A stretch of DNA of 28,024 bases from an uncultured Lachnospiraceae bacterium (lineage in GTDB: Bacteria > Bacillota > Clostridia > Lachnospirales > Lachnospiraceae). Under the pieces are notes generated by a model, which saw only the letters and a program-made list of their open reading frames with translations, was not told where the DNA came from and did not search any database. Within the stretch, counting starts at the first letter, position 1; the number at the start of each line of letters is the position of its first letter. Below are positions 1 to 7,523 of the stretch, one piece after another. Both the position numbers and the translations under genes were made by a program. The stretch lies in NCBI GenBank assembly GCA_948441955.1, contig CAOJQZ010000032.1, positions 1-28,024 of the forward strand, in the 5' to 3' direction.

Positions 1-72
1 AACTTGCTTGATGTCCACACGCATGATGAAAGGGCTTTAAAGATATTTTCATTACTGTCATCTTCATATTAA
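1..72 (+). other. Possible 3' end of an unidentified ORF cut by window edge
   Basis: Frame 1 is open from the window edge to a TAA at 70-72 (24 codons, ending LLSSSY). It may be the C-terminus of a gene lying mostly outside the window, or chance. I do not recognise it. A hairpin at 95-118 follows shortly after, which is compatible with a gene ending here. Confidence 0.2.
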
Positions 73-94
73 AATTGCATTGTTTGATGAAAAT

Positions 95-125
95 AAGGGT
101 GAGGTTTTCCCCACCCTTGTCTTTT
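95..125. terminator. Hairpin terminator between left-edge ORF and tnpV remnant
   Basis: Arms 95-104 and 109-118 pair over 10 positions with one A-C mismatch and a TTTT loop. The plus side is followed by GTCTTTT, and the minus side by ATTTTC. It lies directly after the stop of the minus-strand tnpV remnant, so it probably served that gene and may act in both directions. Confidence 0.55.
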
Positions 126-541
126 ACATTTGAATAATTTCCTCGTTCACAATCTTCCTCGCACAAGCCCATATGTTGTTGAGCCGTCCTGAAATCCCAA
201 CTTTAAAGAAATCCAAAAGTTTAGATTTGTCCTGTCCATTCTAGGGCGTTTTCTTCCTTTAGGTGTTCCGTTATGCCCTGTGCCTGCTTCATGCCCTCTA
301 TGAGCCGTTCAAAGCGTTCCTGCGTCTGCCTGTCAATATCGGCAAGATAAGCGTTAAGTTTGCCGCTTGTGAGAAGATTGGTGTATGTAACCTTTCGGTA
401 TTGCTTCAGATAGTTCAGATGCAGCTATCCCCATATGCCTATTGGTTGCTCTTCTTCGACGGGTAATCGTAAATCTGGAATAAAATATCCATTTTCTCCG
501 TGATATATGCCGTCTAACTGTTCAAATAGCGATTTTGTCAT
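124..541 (-). pseudogene. tnpV: TnpV-type transposon-encoded protein, inactivated
   Basis: Read on the minus strand from an ATG at 541 with a GGAGG site upstream, the product matches the small TnpV protein of clostridial conjugative transposons as I recall it: a start like MTKSLFEQLDGIYHGENGYF, then EEEQPIGIWG, later TNLLTSGKLNAYLADIDRQ and ERFERLIEGMKQAQG. Codon 39 (425-427) is TAG where the family has Gln after IWG, which fits a single CAG-to-TAG change. A second in-frame TAA lies at 221-223. About 40 bases there look inserted relative to the family, and the usual C-terminus (LNNIWACARKIVNEEII) resumes in another frame and ends at 124-126. It is a dead relic of a mobile element. The function of TnpV is not known to me. 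No integrase, resolvase or relaxase is visible nearby. Confidence 0.8.
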
Positions 542-628
542 TTTGTAATTCCTCCAAACAAGATATTCACTCAACATATTTGTGTCTGCTGTCTTAAACA
601 CAATTTTTGAGTTTTATCTTTATCTGGT

Positions 629-1560
629 TTCATTCATAAAAGAATACAATATTTTGACATGGCAAAAGGGATAGGAATTCTTTGTGTAATTGCAGGTCAT
701 ATGCCCGTTCAATCGGTCAGCGCATTGGTGTTTACTTTTCATATGCCACTATTTTTCTGATCAGCGTCTATGTTGTTTCAAAGAAAATGGAACTGAAAAG
801 ATAGATACCATGGGATATAATATATAAAATACCGGAGAATATTCCAGGAGATCTATGGAATATGACAATTCGGGCACTTTATGGAGCTGGAAGCGACAGT
901 GTGAAATTACCGCCAGGTATAAGCGCAATCGGTGCAATATGGTTTCTTCCAGCGCTGCTGTGGGCATTAATTATTGTAAAATATGCAATCTCGGTGAAAT
1001 ATGGTTTTATATTTATATTTTTTAATGTGATAGTATCCTATATTTTTTCAAAGTATATATGGCTTCCTCTCAGTATTCAGGCCGGAGGTGTAGCAGCAAT
1101 TTTCGTATATATAGGGTAGTTTGGGAATAAAAAAGGAATTTTAAGGGGTAAGATAAATCTACCATTATTTCATGTTGGAGCAGCATTGGTCATAGAATAT
1201 GAATACGGAATCAGCTTATCCATAACACGGAATTATTATGCATATGGTTTGGTTAGTTTTGTTGGAGCTGTTTTGATTTGTTATACAGTTTTATGTATAG
1301 CAAAATTGTTGGAAAATATAGAAATTTTAAAAAGAATTTTATGTTTTCATGGAGAAAATTCTTTGATTATACTTTGTTTTCATTTGATGGAAATGGGATA
1401 TTTCCCGTGGTATAAGATATATGAAACGTTGTCGTACTTTCAGCTCTCATTACCGGTCTTTCATATGATAGTATGGACAGGCAAAGTTTTATTTTGTACA
1501 TTGTGTGTCTGGTGTGTATATAAATCGAAAGCTCTCAGGAAAATATTTGGGAGAAAATAA
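629..1560 (+). pseudogene. Acyltransferase family 3 membrane protein, degraded
   Basis: The reading frame shows typical integral-membrane acyltransferase-3 features: YFDMAKGIGILCVIAGHM near the start (catalytic-type His in the first helix), FTFHMPLFF, then IGAIWFLPALLWAL and a series of hydrophobic helices to the stop at 1558-1560. These enzymes usually O-acylate surface sugars. It is broken in at least four ways: no usable start codon (the frame runs back to a TGA at 608-610), a one-base loss near 757 giving TGA at 758-760 while LISVYVVSKKM continues in the next frame, and in-frame TAG codons at 802-804 and 1117-1119. The total length, about 300 codons, is short for the family, so an internal deletion around 800-850 is also likely. 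Its position upstream of envelope genes suggests it once decorated the same glycan. Confidence 0.8.
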
Positions 1561-1577
1561 AAATTAACATAACATGC

Positions 1578-1606
1578 TTGCCCATTTTAAAAATATAGTG
1601 TAATAT
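1578..1606 (+). promoter_or_regulatory. Predicted sigma-A promoter of first LCP gene
   Basis: TTGCCC at 1578-1583 and TAATAT at 1601-1606 are separated by exactly 17 bases. The start codon lies 39 bases further down, after an AGAGGTG ribosome site. Confidence 0.5.
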
Positions 1607-1645
1607 GTTTTGTGTATAAAATCAACGTAGGATAAGAGGTGTTAT

Positions 1646-2986
1646 ATGGCTAGAAGAAAACCTCACAGAGGTAGAAGAAGTCGCAGAAACTGGTTTATGA
1701 GAATGAGTGTGGCAAAAAGAGCCGCTGTTTGCATATGCGGCGTACTTTTGGTGTTTATTGCTTCGGGAGCTTTGTATGTTGCTGCAAAACTTGGCAAAAT
1801 TGATACACAGGAAATTGCGGAGGAAGATATTATTATTAATGAAGAAGTAGAGCAGCTGGAGGATTTGGGCGATGGGTATTTGAATGTTGCATTGTTTGGC
1901 GTTGATTCCCGTGAGGGGGATTTGGAGCAGGGGACCAGAACGGACTGCCTTATTGTTGCCAGTTTAAATAAAGAAACAAAAGAGATCAGGATGATATCTG
2001 TATACAGAGACACGGTTTTGGATTTGTCGGAAGGTACATTGCAGAAATGTAATGCAGCGTACAGCTTCGGCGGGCCGACAATGGCTATCAATATGCTGAA
2101 TATGAATCTGGATTTGGATATTCAGAAATATGTGACAGTAAATTTTGGGGTTTTGGCAGAAGTAATTGATCTGCTTGGCGGAGTTGAAATTGATCTTAAG
2201 CAGGAAGAAATTGAATATTTAAATGAATATATAGAAGAAACGGCTGAGGTTTCAGGAAAAGAAGCCCATTTTGTAAGTGAAGCAGGAGTTCAGACAATGG
2301 ATGGGGTCCAGGCAACTACATATGCAAGGATTCGTTCCACAGAAGGCGGAGATTTCACCAGAACGGAGCGGCAGAGACTTGTGATTGAGAAAATGGTGGA
2401 AAAGGCTCAGAAGAGTGATTTGGCTACAATCAATAGTATTATTGATAAAGTTTTGCCGACAATATCAACGAATTTTACCGGGACGGAAATATTATCATAC
2501 GCACAATATTTTTCACAGTATAAGCTGGGTGAAAACGCAGGTTTTCCATTTGATAAAACAACAGATACGATTTCAGGGCTGGGAAGTATCGTCATTCCCG
2601 TTGATTTGGCAGATAATGTAAAGCAGTTACATGAGTTTTTATTTGGAAAGACAGATTACTCCGTATCATCGGCAGTGCAGAGCATAAGTAGCGCAATCGT
2701 TGCAAGAGTGGGACAGCGAGATGCAGTAGATGATGCAATATTGGGGACTCAGACTTACGAAGAGGATCCCCAGGATGCTCCGGGATATTATTCAGACCAG
2801 TACTATAACAATTATCCGACAGGAGGAGATGTGCAGCCGGATAATCCGTCTAATGATGTTCCAGGAAATCAGACGCCGGAAACACCGCCGGATACGACGG
2901 ATCCGGGGACGGACATACCGCCGGACACAACGGATCCGGGAGGAGATGTGCAGCCGGATCCAGGCGGGGAAGAAATCGTGCAGTAA
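1646..2986 (+). CDS. LCP (LytR-CpsA-Psr) family cell-wall glycopolymer ligase, paralog 1
   Basis: A 446-residue type II membrane protein: a very basic N-terminus (MARRKPHRGRRSRR), one membrane helix at about residues 25-47, then an extracellular LCP domain at about 75-255. LCP hallmarks are NVALFGVDSRE, a TRTD acidic-basic motif, ISVYRDT, and YARIRSTEGGDFTRTERQR. LCP enzymes transfer undecaprenyl-pyrophosphate-linked polymers such as teichoic acids or capsule to peptidoglycan; the substrate here is unknown. The last 70 or so residues are a Pro/Asp/Gly-rich, probably disordered tail with repeated PPDTTDPG units; a perfect 21-bp direct repeat (2822-2842 and 2939-2959) underlies part of it. ATG with AGAGGTG fixes the start. 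It has its own promoter and terminator, so it is probably monocistronic. It is paralogous to the LCP gene at 6133. Confidence 0.93.
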   Translation: MARRKPHRGRRSRRNWFMRMSVAKRAAVCICGVLLVFIASGALYVAAKLGKIDTQEIAEEDIIINEEVEQLEDLGDGYLNVALFGVDSREGDLEQGTRTDCLIVASLNKETKEIRMISVYRDTVLDLSEGTLQKCNAAYSFGGPTMAINMLNMNLDLDIQKYVTVNFGVLAEVIDLLGGVEIDLKQEEIEYLNEYIEETAEVSGKEAHFVSEAGVQTMDGVQATTYARIRSTEGGDFTRTERQRLVIEKMVEKAQKSDLATINSIIDKVLPTISTNFTGTEILSYAQYFSQYKLGENAGFPFDKTTDTISGLGSIVIPVDLADNVKQLHEFLFGKTDYSVSSAVQSISSAIVARVGQRDAVDDAILGTQTYEEDPQDAPGYYSDQYYNNYPTGGDVQPDNPSNDVPGNQTPETPPDTTDPGTDIPPDTTDPGGDVQPDPGGEEIVQ

Positions 2987-2993
2987 GGAATAC

Positions 2994-3036
2994 AAGGCTT
3001 TTACAACAATTGAAGGTTGTAAAGGCCTTATATTTT
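2994..3036 (+). terminator. Intrinsic terminator after first LCP gene
   Basis: Arms 2994-3007 and 3016-3029 pair at 13 of 14 positions around an 8-base loop and are followed by ATATTTTT. Confidence 0.85.
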
Positions 3037-3045
3037 TAACAGTGG

Positions 3046-3074
3046 TTTACAAAATGTTAAGAATTTGTTACAAT
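3046..3074 (+). promoter_or_regulatory. Predicted sigma-A promoter of glmS operon
   Basis: TTTACA at 3046-3051 and TACAAT at 3069-3074 with a 17-base spacer lie just after the preceding terminator. The next bases, 3075-3085 (ATTTTCTGAAA), resemble the core of a CodY box and would cover the transcription start. Confidence 0.6.
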
Positions 3075-3136
3075 ATTTTCTGAAACAAAAGGGATATCGT
3101 GTTTATGAGATTGTTATACGCATGTGGAGGCAGAGT

Positions 3137-4963
3137 ATGTGTGGAATAGTTGGATATATTGGCAGCAGACAGGCGGCTCCGATTCTTTTGGACGGTCTGG
3201 GAAAACTGGAATACAGAGGTTATGATTCGGCAGGTATTGCCGTGCATAGCGGAGATAAGATTAATATGGTGAAGTCGAAGGGCAGACTTAAGGTTCTTGA
3301 GGAATTAACACATAATGGCAGTACTCTATGGGGTACGTCCGGAATTGGACATACAAGATGGGCGACACACGGCTCCCCTACAGATCAGAATGCCCATCCC
3401 CATTTTAATAAGAATAATAGTATTGTTGTTGTGCATAATGGGATTATAGAGAATTATCTAAAGTTAAAGATAAAACTGGAAAAAAAGGGATATGAGTTTA
3501 TATCTGAAACGGATACGGAGGTCATTGCCCATTTGCTGGATTATTATTATAAGGGGAATCCGCTGCAGGCAGTGACGAAAATTATGCATCGGATGGAAGG
3601 CTCCTATGCGCTGGGAATCATTTTCTCCGATCATCCGGATGAGCTATATGCAGTTCGCAAGGACAGCCCCCTTATTGCAGGTAATGCAGAAGGAGGAAAT
3701 ATTGTTGCATCGGATGTTCCCGCTGTGTTAAAATACACACGTAATGTTTATTTCGTAGAGAACGAAGAGATTGTACGTATGACAAGGGACAAGATGGAGT
3801 TCTTTACTGCAGATGAGGAGCCTGTTGAAAAGGAGCCTGTTGAAATTAAATGGGATATTAATGCGGCGGAAAAAGGCGGTTATGAGCATTTTATGCTGAA
3901 GGAGATGTATGAGCAGCCGAAAGCAATTACCGATACATTCTCTCCAAGGCTCAGGGAGCGGGATATTGTTATAGAAGAATTAAATATGTCCGATCAGGAT
4001 ATTACATCGATTGAAAAAATTATGATAGTGGCCTGTGGCTCAGCCTACCATGCGGGAGTGACAAGTAAATATGTGTTTGAAGGGCTTGCAAGAATTCCGG
4101 TGGAGGTAGATCTTGCTTCAGAATTTCGTTACAGAAATCCAATTTTACAAGACGGAACCCTTGTAATAATTATAAGCCAGTCAGGAGAAACAGCGGATTC
4201 ACTGGCGGCTCTCCGGAAGGCAAGAGAACTGGGGGCAAAGGTTCTCGGGATTGTAAATGTGGTTGGAAGTTCCATTGCGAGAGAGGCGGATAGTGTAATG
4301 TATACATGGGCCGGTCCCGAGATTGCAGTTGCAACTACAAAAGCGTATTCTGCACAATTAATAGCGCTTTATCTGCTGGCTATGAAATTTGCTTATGTAC
4401 GCGGAGAATTGAAGGACAGCGAGCTGGCTGGGATGACGGAGGATTTAAGGGCGCTCCCGTCACAGGTAGAAATGCTCCTTAATAATAAAAACAGGATTCA
4501 GCGCTTTGCCAACCGGTATTTAGCTGCAAAGGACGTTTTTTTTATGGGAAGAGGAATTGACTACGCTATTTCACTGGAAGGCTCGCTGAAGCTGAAAGAG
4601 ATTTCCTATATTCATTCTGAAGCATATGCGGCAGGAGAATTAAAGCATGGTACGATTTCGCTGATAGAAGAGGGAACTCTGGTTGCTTCAGTACTGACAC
4701 AAAAGGAGCTTTACAAAAAAATGATAAGTAACATGGTAGAGGTACGTACCAGAGGGGCGTTTGTTCTTGCTGTTACGAATGAAGGCAACACAGAGGTTGA
4801 GCGTGCGGCAGATTATGTGATTTATATTCCGGAAACAAACAAATACTTTGCAAATTCACTGGCTATTATTCCGCTGCAGCTGTTTGGATATTATATTGCA
4901 ATAGGACGTGGATGCGATGTGGATAAGCCGAGAAATCTTGCAAAATCCGTTACAGTCGAATAA
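3137..4963 (+). CDS. glmS: Glutamine--fructose-6-phosphate aminotransferase (isomerizing)
   Basis: GlmS makes glucosamine-6-phosphate from fructose-6-phosphate and glutamine, the entry point to UDP-GlcNAc for peptidoglycan and surface glycans. The start is set at 3137 because the enzyme must begin Met-Cys-Gly-Ile-Val: Cys2 becomes the N-terminal nucleophile of the glutaminase domain. GTGGAGG lies six bases upstream. The frame is open further up to 3065 but that start is not used. At 608 residues it has the usual length: glutamine amidotransferase domain (1 to about 220, with LEYRGYDSAGIA and GHTRWATHG), then two SIS sugar-isomerase domains (the first with SQSGETADSL), and the canonical C-terminus PRNLAKSVTVE. 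No glmS ribozyme fits in the roughly 100 bases upstream. It is first gene of a likely operon with glf, 26 bases downstream. Confidence 0.97.
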   Translation: MCGIVGYIGSRQAAPILLDGLGKLEYRGYDSAGIAVHSGDKINMVKSKGRLKVLEELTHNGSTLWGTSGIGHTRWATHGSPTDQNAHPHFNKNNSIVVVHNGIIENYLKLKIKLEKKGYEFISETDTEVIAHLLDYYYKGNPLQAVTKIMHRMEGSYALGIIFSDHPDELYAVRKDSPLIAGNAEGGNIVASDVPAVLKYTRNVYFVENEEIVRMTRDKMEFFTADEEPVEKEPVEIKWDINAAEKGGYEHFMLKEMYEQPKAITDTFSPRLRERDIVIEELNMSDQDITSIEKIMIVACGSAYHAGVTSKYVFEGLARIPVEVDLASEFRYRNPILQDGTLVIIISQSGETADSLAALRKARELGAKVLGIVNVVGSSIAREADSVMYTWAGPEIAVATTKAYSAQLIALYLLAMKFAYVRGELKDSELAGMTEDLRALPSQVEMLLNNKNRIQRFANRYLAAKDVFFMGRGIDYAISLEGSLKLKEISYIHSEAYAAGELKHGTISLIEEGTLVASVLTQKELYKKMISNMVEVRTRGAFVLAVTNEGNTEVERAADYVIYIPETNKYFANSLAIIPLQLFGYYIAIGRGCDVDKPRNLAKSVTVE

Positions 4964-4989
4964 GAAGGTTTTATAACAGGAGGTGGATG

Positions 4990-6087
4990 ATGTACGATTA
5001 TTTAATAGTGGGTTCCGGGCTGTTTGGCGCTGTTTTTGCGTATGAAGCGAAAAAGAGAGGAAAGAGCTGCCTTGTTTTGGAAAAGAGGGCGCATATAGGC
5101 GGCAATATTTATACGGAAGAAATCGAAGGAATTCAGGTACACAGATACGGGGCGCATATTTTTCATACAAGCGATAGGAAGGTATGGGACTATATTCAGC
5201 GTTTTGCTGAGTTTAACAGGTATACCAACAGCCCGGTTGCATATTACAAAGGTGAAATATATAATATGCCCTTTAATATGAATACATTTAATCGGATGTG
5301 GGGGGTAATTACGCCCGCCCAGGCAAAAGAAAAGATAGAAAAACAGAAAGCGGAATCAGGCATATCTCTGCCTGCAAATTTAGAGGAGCAGGCCATAAGC
5401 CTTGTGGGAAAGGATATTTATGAAAGGCTTGTAAAAGGATATACGGAAAAGCAGTGGGGACGGCGTGCAACGGAACTTCCGCCGGAAATTATAAAGCGTC
5501 TGCCAGTCCGGTTTACTTATGATAATAATTACTTTAATGATCTTTACCAGGGTATTCCTGTCGGCGGCTATACAAAAATTATTGAAGGAATGCTGGAAGG
5601 AATTGAAGTGCGGTTAAATACGGATTACCTGAAGAACCGGGAAGAGTTCCGTAAAATGGCAAAAAAGGTTATATATACAGGGCCTATAGACGCGTATTTT
5701 GATTATCAGTACGGAGAATTAGAATACCGTTCTGTCCGCTTTGATACAGAAATACTGGATATGGAAAATTATCAGGGGAATGCGGTTGTGAACTATACAG
5801 AATATGAAGTTCCATATACGCGTATTATTGAGCATAAGCATTTCGAGTTTGGCACACAGCCGAAAACAGTTATTTCGAAGGAATATTCTGTTGCTTGGAA
5901 ACGCGGAGACGAGCCATACTATCCGGTAAATAATGAAAAAAATAATCTGCTGTACCAAAGATATGCAGATAAGGCCCGGGAAGAGGAAGGCATTGTATTC
6001 GGAGGAAGATTGGGAAAATATCGTTATTATGACATGCATCATGTTGTCTCAGAGGCACTAAAGTGCGTGGAAGAAATACTAAATTAG
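4990..6087 (+). CDS. glf: UDP-galactopyranose mutase
   Basis: Glf is a flavoenzyme that interconverts UDP-galactopyranose and UDP-galactofuranose in the cytoplasm, giving the Galf donor for cell-surface polysaccharides. The sequence opens MYDYLIVGSGLFGAVFA, the FAD-binding Rossmann motif, followed by LEKRAHIGGNIYTE. Later it has the family block KQWGRRATELPPEIIKRLPV, then FNDLYQGIPVGGYT and the C-terminal GRLGKYRYYDMH segment. Length (365 residues) matches the family. Two ATG codons lie in tandem at 4987 and 4990; AGGAGG at 4978-4983 leaves 3 versus 6 bases, so I chose the second. It implies that the organism makes a galactofuranose-containing glycan. It is followed within 45 bases by an LCP ligase gene. 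Confidence 0.96.
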   Translation: MYDYLIVGSGLFGAVFAYEAKKRGKSCLVLEKRAHIGGNIYTEEIEGIQVHRYGAHIFHTSDRKVWDYIQRFAEFNRYTNSPVAYYKGEIYNMPFNMNTFNRMWGVITPAQAKEKIEKQKAESGISLPANLEEQAISLVGKDIYERLVKGYTEKQWGRRATELPPEIIKRLPVRFTYDNNYFNDLYQGIPVGGYTKIIEGMLEGIEVRLNTDYLKNREEFRKMAKKVIYTGPIDAYFDYQYGELEYRSVRFDTEILDMENYQGNAVVNYTEYEVPYTRIIEHKHFEFGTQPKTVISKEYSVAWKRGDEPYYPVNNEKNNLLYQRYADKAREEEGIVFGGRLGKYRYYDMHHVVSEALKCVEEILN

Positions 6088-6132
6088 CAGAAGTGATTTT
6101 TGTATATATTACAAAAGAAATGGGGCTGGTTT

Positions 6133-7485
6133 ATGGCTAAGAAAAAAGGAAAGCAGCTGAAAGCAGCGCAGTATGCTGGGATTAGAACTAAAAAAAGAAA
6201 TCGTAGAAAAAAAAGAGCAGTCATAGTAATTTTAGAAGTGCTTATGTTGACATTGCTTTCATGTGTAGCTTACGTAATGGCAAAATACGACCGCTTTCAA
6301 ACAGTAGCAATTGACGAGGATGACATTGATATTAACGACGGAATAAAGCAGGAGGGCTATACGACGATTGCGTTGTTCGGCGGTGACTCCAGAGACGGGC
6401 AGCTGGAAGAGGGCACCCATGCGGACACGATGATTATTGTCTCCATTGATAATGAATCAAAAGAAATAAGAATGGCGTCAGTGTACAGAGATACATTTTT
6501 ACAGCAGGCGGACGGTACCTACCTGAAGGCTAACAACGCTTATTTCTGCGGCGGCCCGAAGGAAGCGATCAATATGCTGAATAAAAATCTGGATCTGGAT
6601 ATTGAGGATTATGTGACCGTAGATTTTAAGGCGTTAGTTGACACGATTGATCTGTTAGGCGGCCTGGAGATTGAGATAAAGGAAGAAGAGGTTCAGTATG
6701 TAAACGAGTATTTACAGGAAACTGCCGATGTGGCCGGGACTCCGGCGAATTTTATCTCTCAGGCGGGCGAGCAGCGTCTGGACGGAGCCCAGGCAGTTAC
6801 CTATGCGCGTATCCGCTCCACGGAGGGAGGGGACTATACACGTACAGAACGACAGAGGCTGGTTATTCAGAAAATGTTTGAAAAGGGTATAAAGACGGAT
6901 CTTGCAACGGTTAACAGTATTATTGATACTGTATTCCCCCAGGTTTCAACCAGCTTTACACTAACGGAATTAATAAGCCTTGCATCCGGTGCCACAAAAT
7001 ATAATCTGGGTGAAAATACAGGTTTTCCTATTGAAAAGACAGATGAGACACGTGCAGATGTAGGAAGCATTGTAATTCCGATTGATCTGGTGTACAATGT
7101 TCAGGAATTACACAGATTTTTGTATCCCAAGGAAGATGATTATATGATGTCGGATACAGTACAGAAGATTTCTCAAGAAATCTCTTATATTACGGGGGTT
7201 GTAAGAATGGATGGCTCCGGAGGCCAGACAGGTACAGGCAGCGCCGCCGGCGGGGAGGATACGGGTAGCACAGGCGCCGCCGGATATAATTCAGGGGATA
7301 ATTACGGAAATACCGGTGATGATATTTATTATACTGGTGATGACTATAACAATTACGGCTATAATGGAGACGATGTCTATAATGGAGATACCGGTTATGG
7401 CTACGGCAGCAGCGGCTATAATGGAGATACCGGTTATGATTATAATAATTATAATGACAGTTATAATTATGATGTGGTAGAATAA
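6133..7485 (+). CDS. LCP family cell-wall glycopolymer ligase, paralog 2, with Tyr/Gly/Asn/Asp-rich tail
   Basis: A 450-residue type II membrane protein: basic N-terminus (MAKKKGK, several KKRNRRKKR-type clusters), one membrane helix at about 29-50, LCP domain at about 74-250 with IALFGGDSRDG, ASVYRDTF, DLLGGLEIEI and YARIRSTEGGDYTRTERQR. It is clearly a paralog of the gene at 1646, down to YARIRSTEGGD and GENTGFPIEKT. The TRTD motif of that paralog reads THAD here, replacing a usually conserved Arg. The last 80 or so residues are unlike the paralog: a low-complexity Gly/Tyr/Asn/Asp tail with 16 tyrosines in the final 67 residues, partly built from a perfect 23-bp repeat. The frame extends to a TTG at 6100, but ATG 6133 matches the paralog's MA start. 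The predicted role is attaching a glycan to peptidoglycan, probably the one needing glf. Confidence 0.92.
   Translation: MAKKKGKQLKAAQYAGIRTKKRNRRKKRAVIVILEVLMLTLLSCVAYVMAKYDRFQTVAIDEDDIDINDGIKQEGYTTIALFGGDSRDGQLEEGTHADTMIIVSIDNESKEIRMASVYRDTFLQQADGTYLKANNAYFCGGPKEAINMLNKNLDLDIEDYVTVDFKALVDTIDLLGGLEIEIKEEEVQYVNEYLQETADVAGTPANFISQAGEQRLDGAQAVTYARIRSTEGGDYTRTERQRLVIQKMFEKGIKTDLATVNSIIDTVFPQVSTSFTLTELISLASGATKYNLGENTGFPIEKTDETRADVGSIVIPIDLVYNVQELHRFLYPKEDDYMMSDTVQKISQEISYITGVVRMDGSGGQTGTGSAAGGEDTGSTGAAGYNSGDNYGNTGDDIYYTGDDYNNYGYNGDDVYNGDTGYGYGSSGYNGDTGYDYNNYNDSYNYDVVE
7377..7438 (+). repeat. Perfect 23-bp direct repeat in LCP paralog 2 tail
   Basis: Positions 7377-7399 and 7416-7438 are identical and offset by 39 bases (13 codons). 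They encode the unit YNGDTGY twice, and a partial third copy (YNGDDVY) precedes them. In-frame spacing suggests tail growth by repeat expansion. Confidence 0.85.
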
Positions 7486-7523
7486 ATCTGTATATATTCC
7501 AGAGAAGAAAGAGGATAAAAAAC

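Noticed and set aside
263..466. Open plus-strand frame of 67 codons near the left edge
   Set aside because: It is antisense to the TnpV relic, which has clear family similarity and a ribosome site.
425..1119. Possible reassigned TAG codon (TAG in tnpV and twice in the acyltransferase)
   Set aside because: glf and dprA in this window end normally at TAG, and the same pseudogenes carry frameshifts, so ordinary decay explains it.
2822..2959. Repeats in the first LCP tail as possible CRISPR or mobile repeats
   Set aside because: The repeats are in-frame coding units of a Pro/Asp tail with irregular spacing and no leader or cas gene.
3030..3136. Possible glmS ribozyme upstream of glmS
   Set aside because: Only about 100 bases lie between the previous terminator and the start; the space holds an ordinary promoter and no ribozyme-like pairing was seen.
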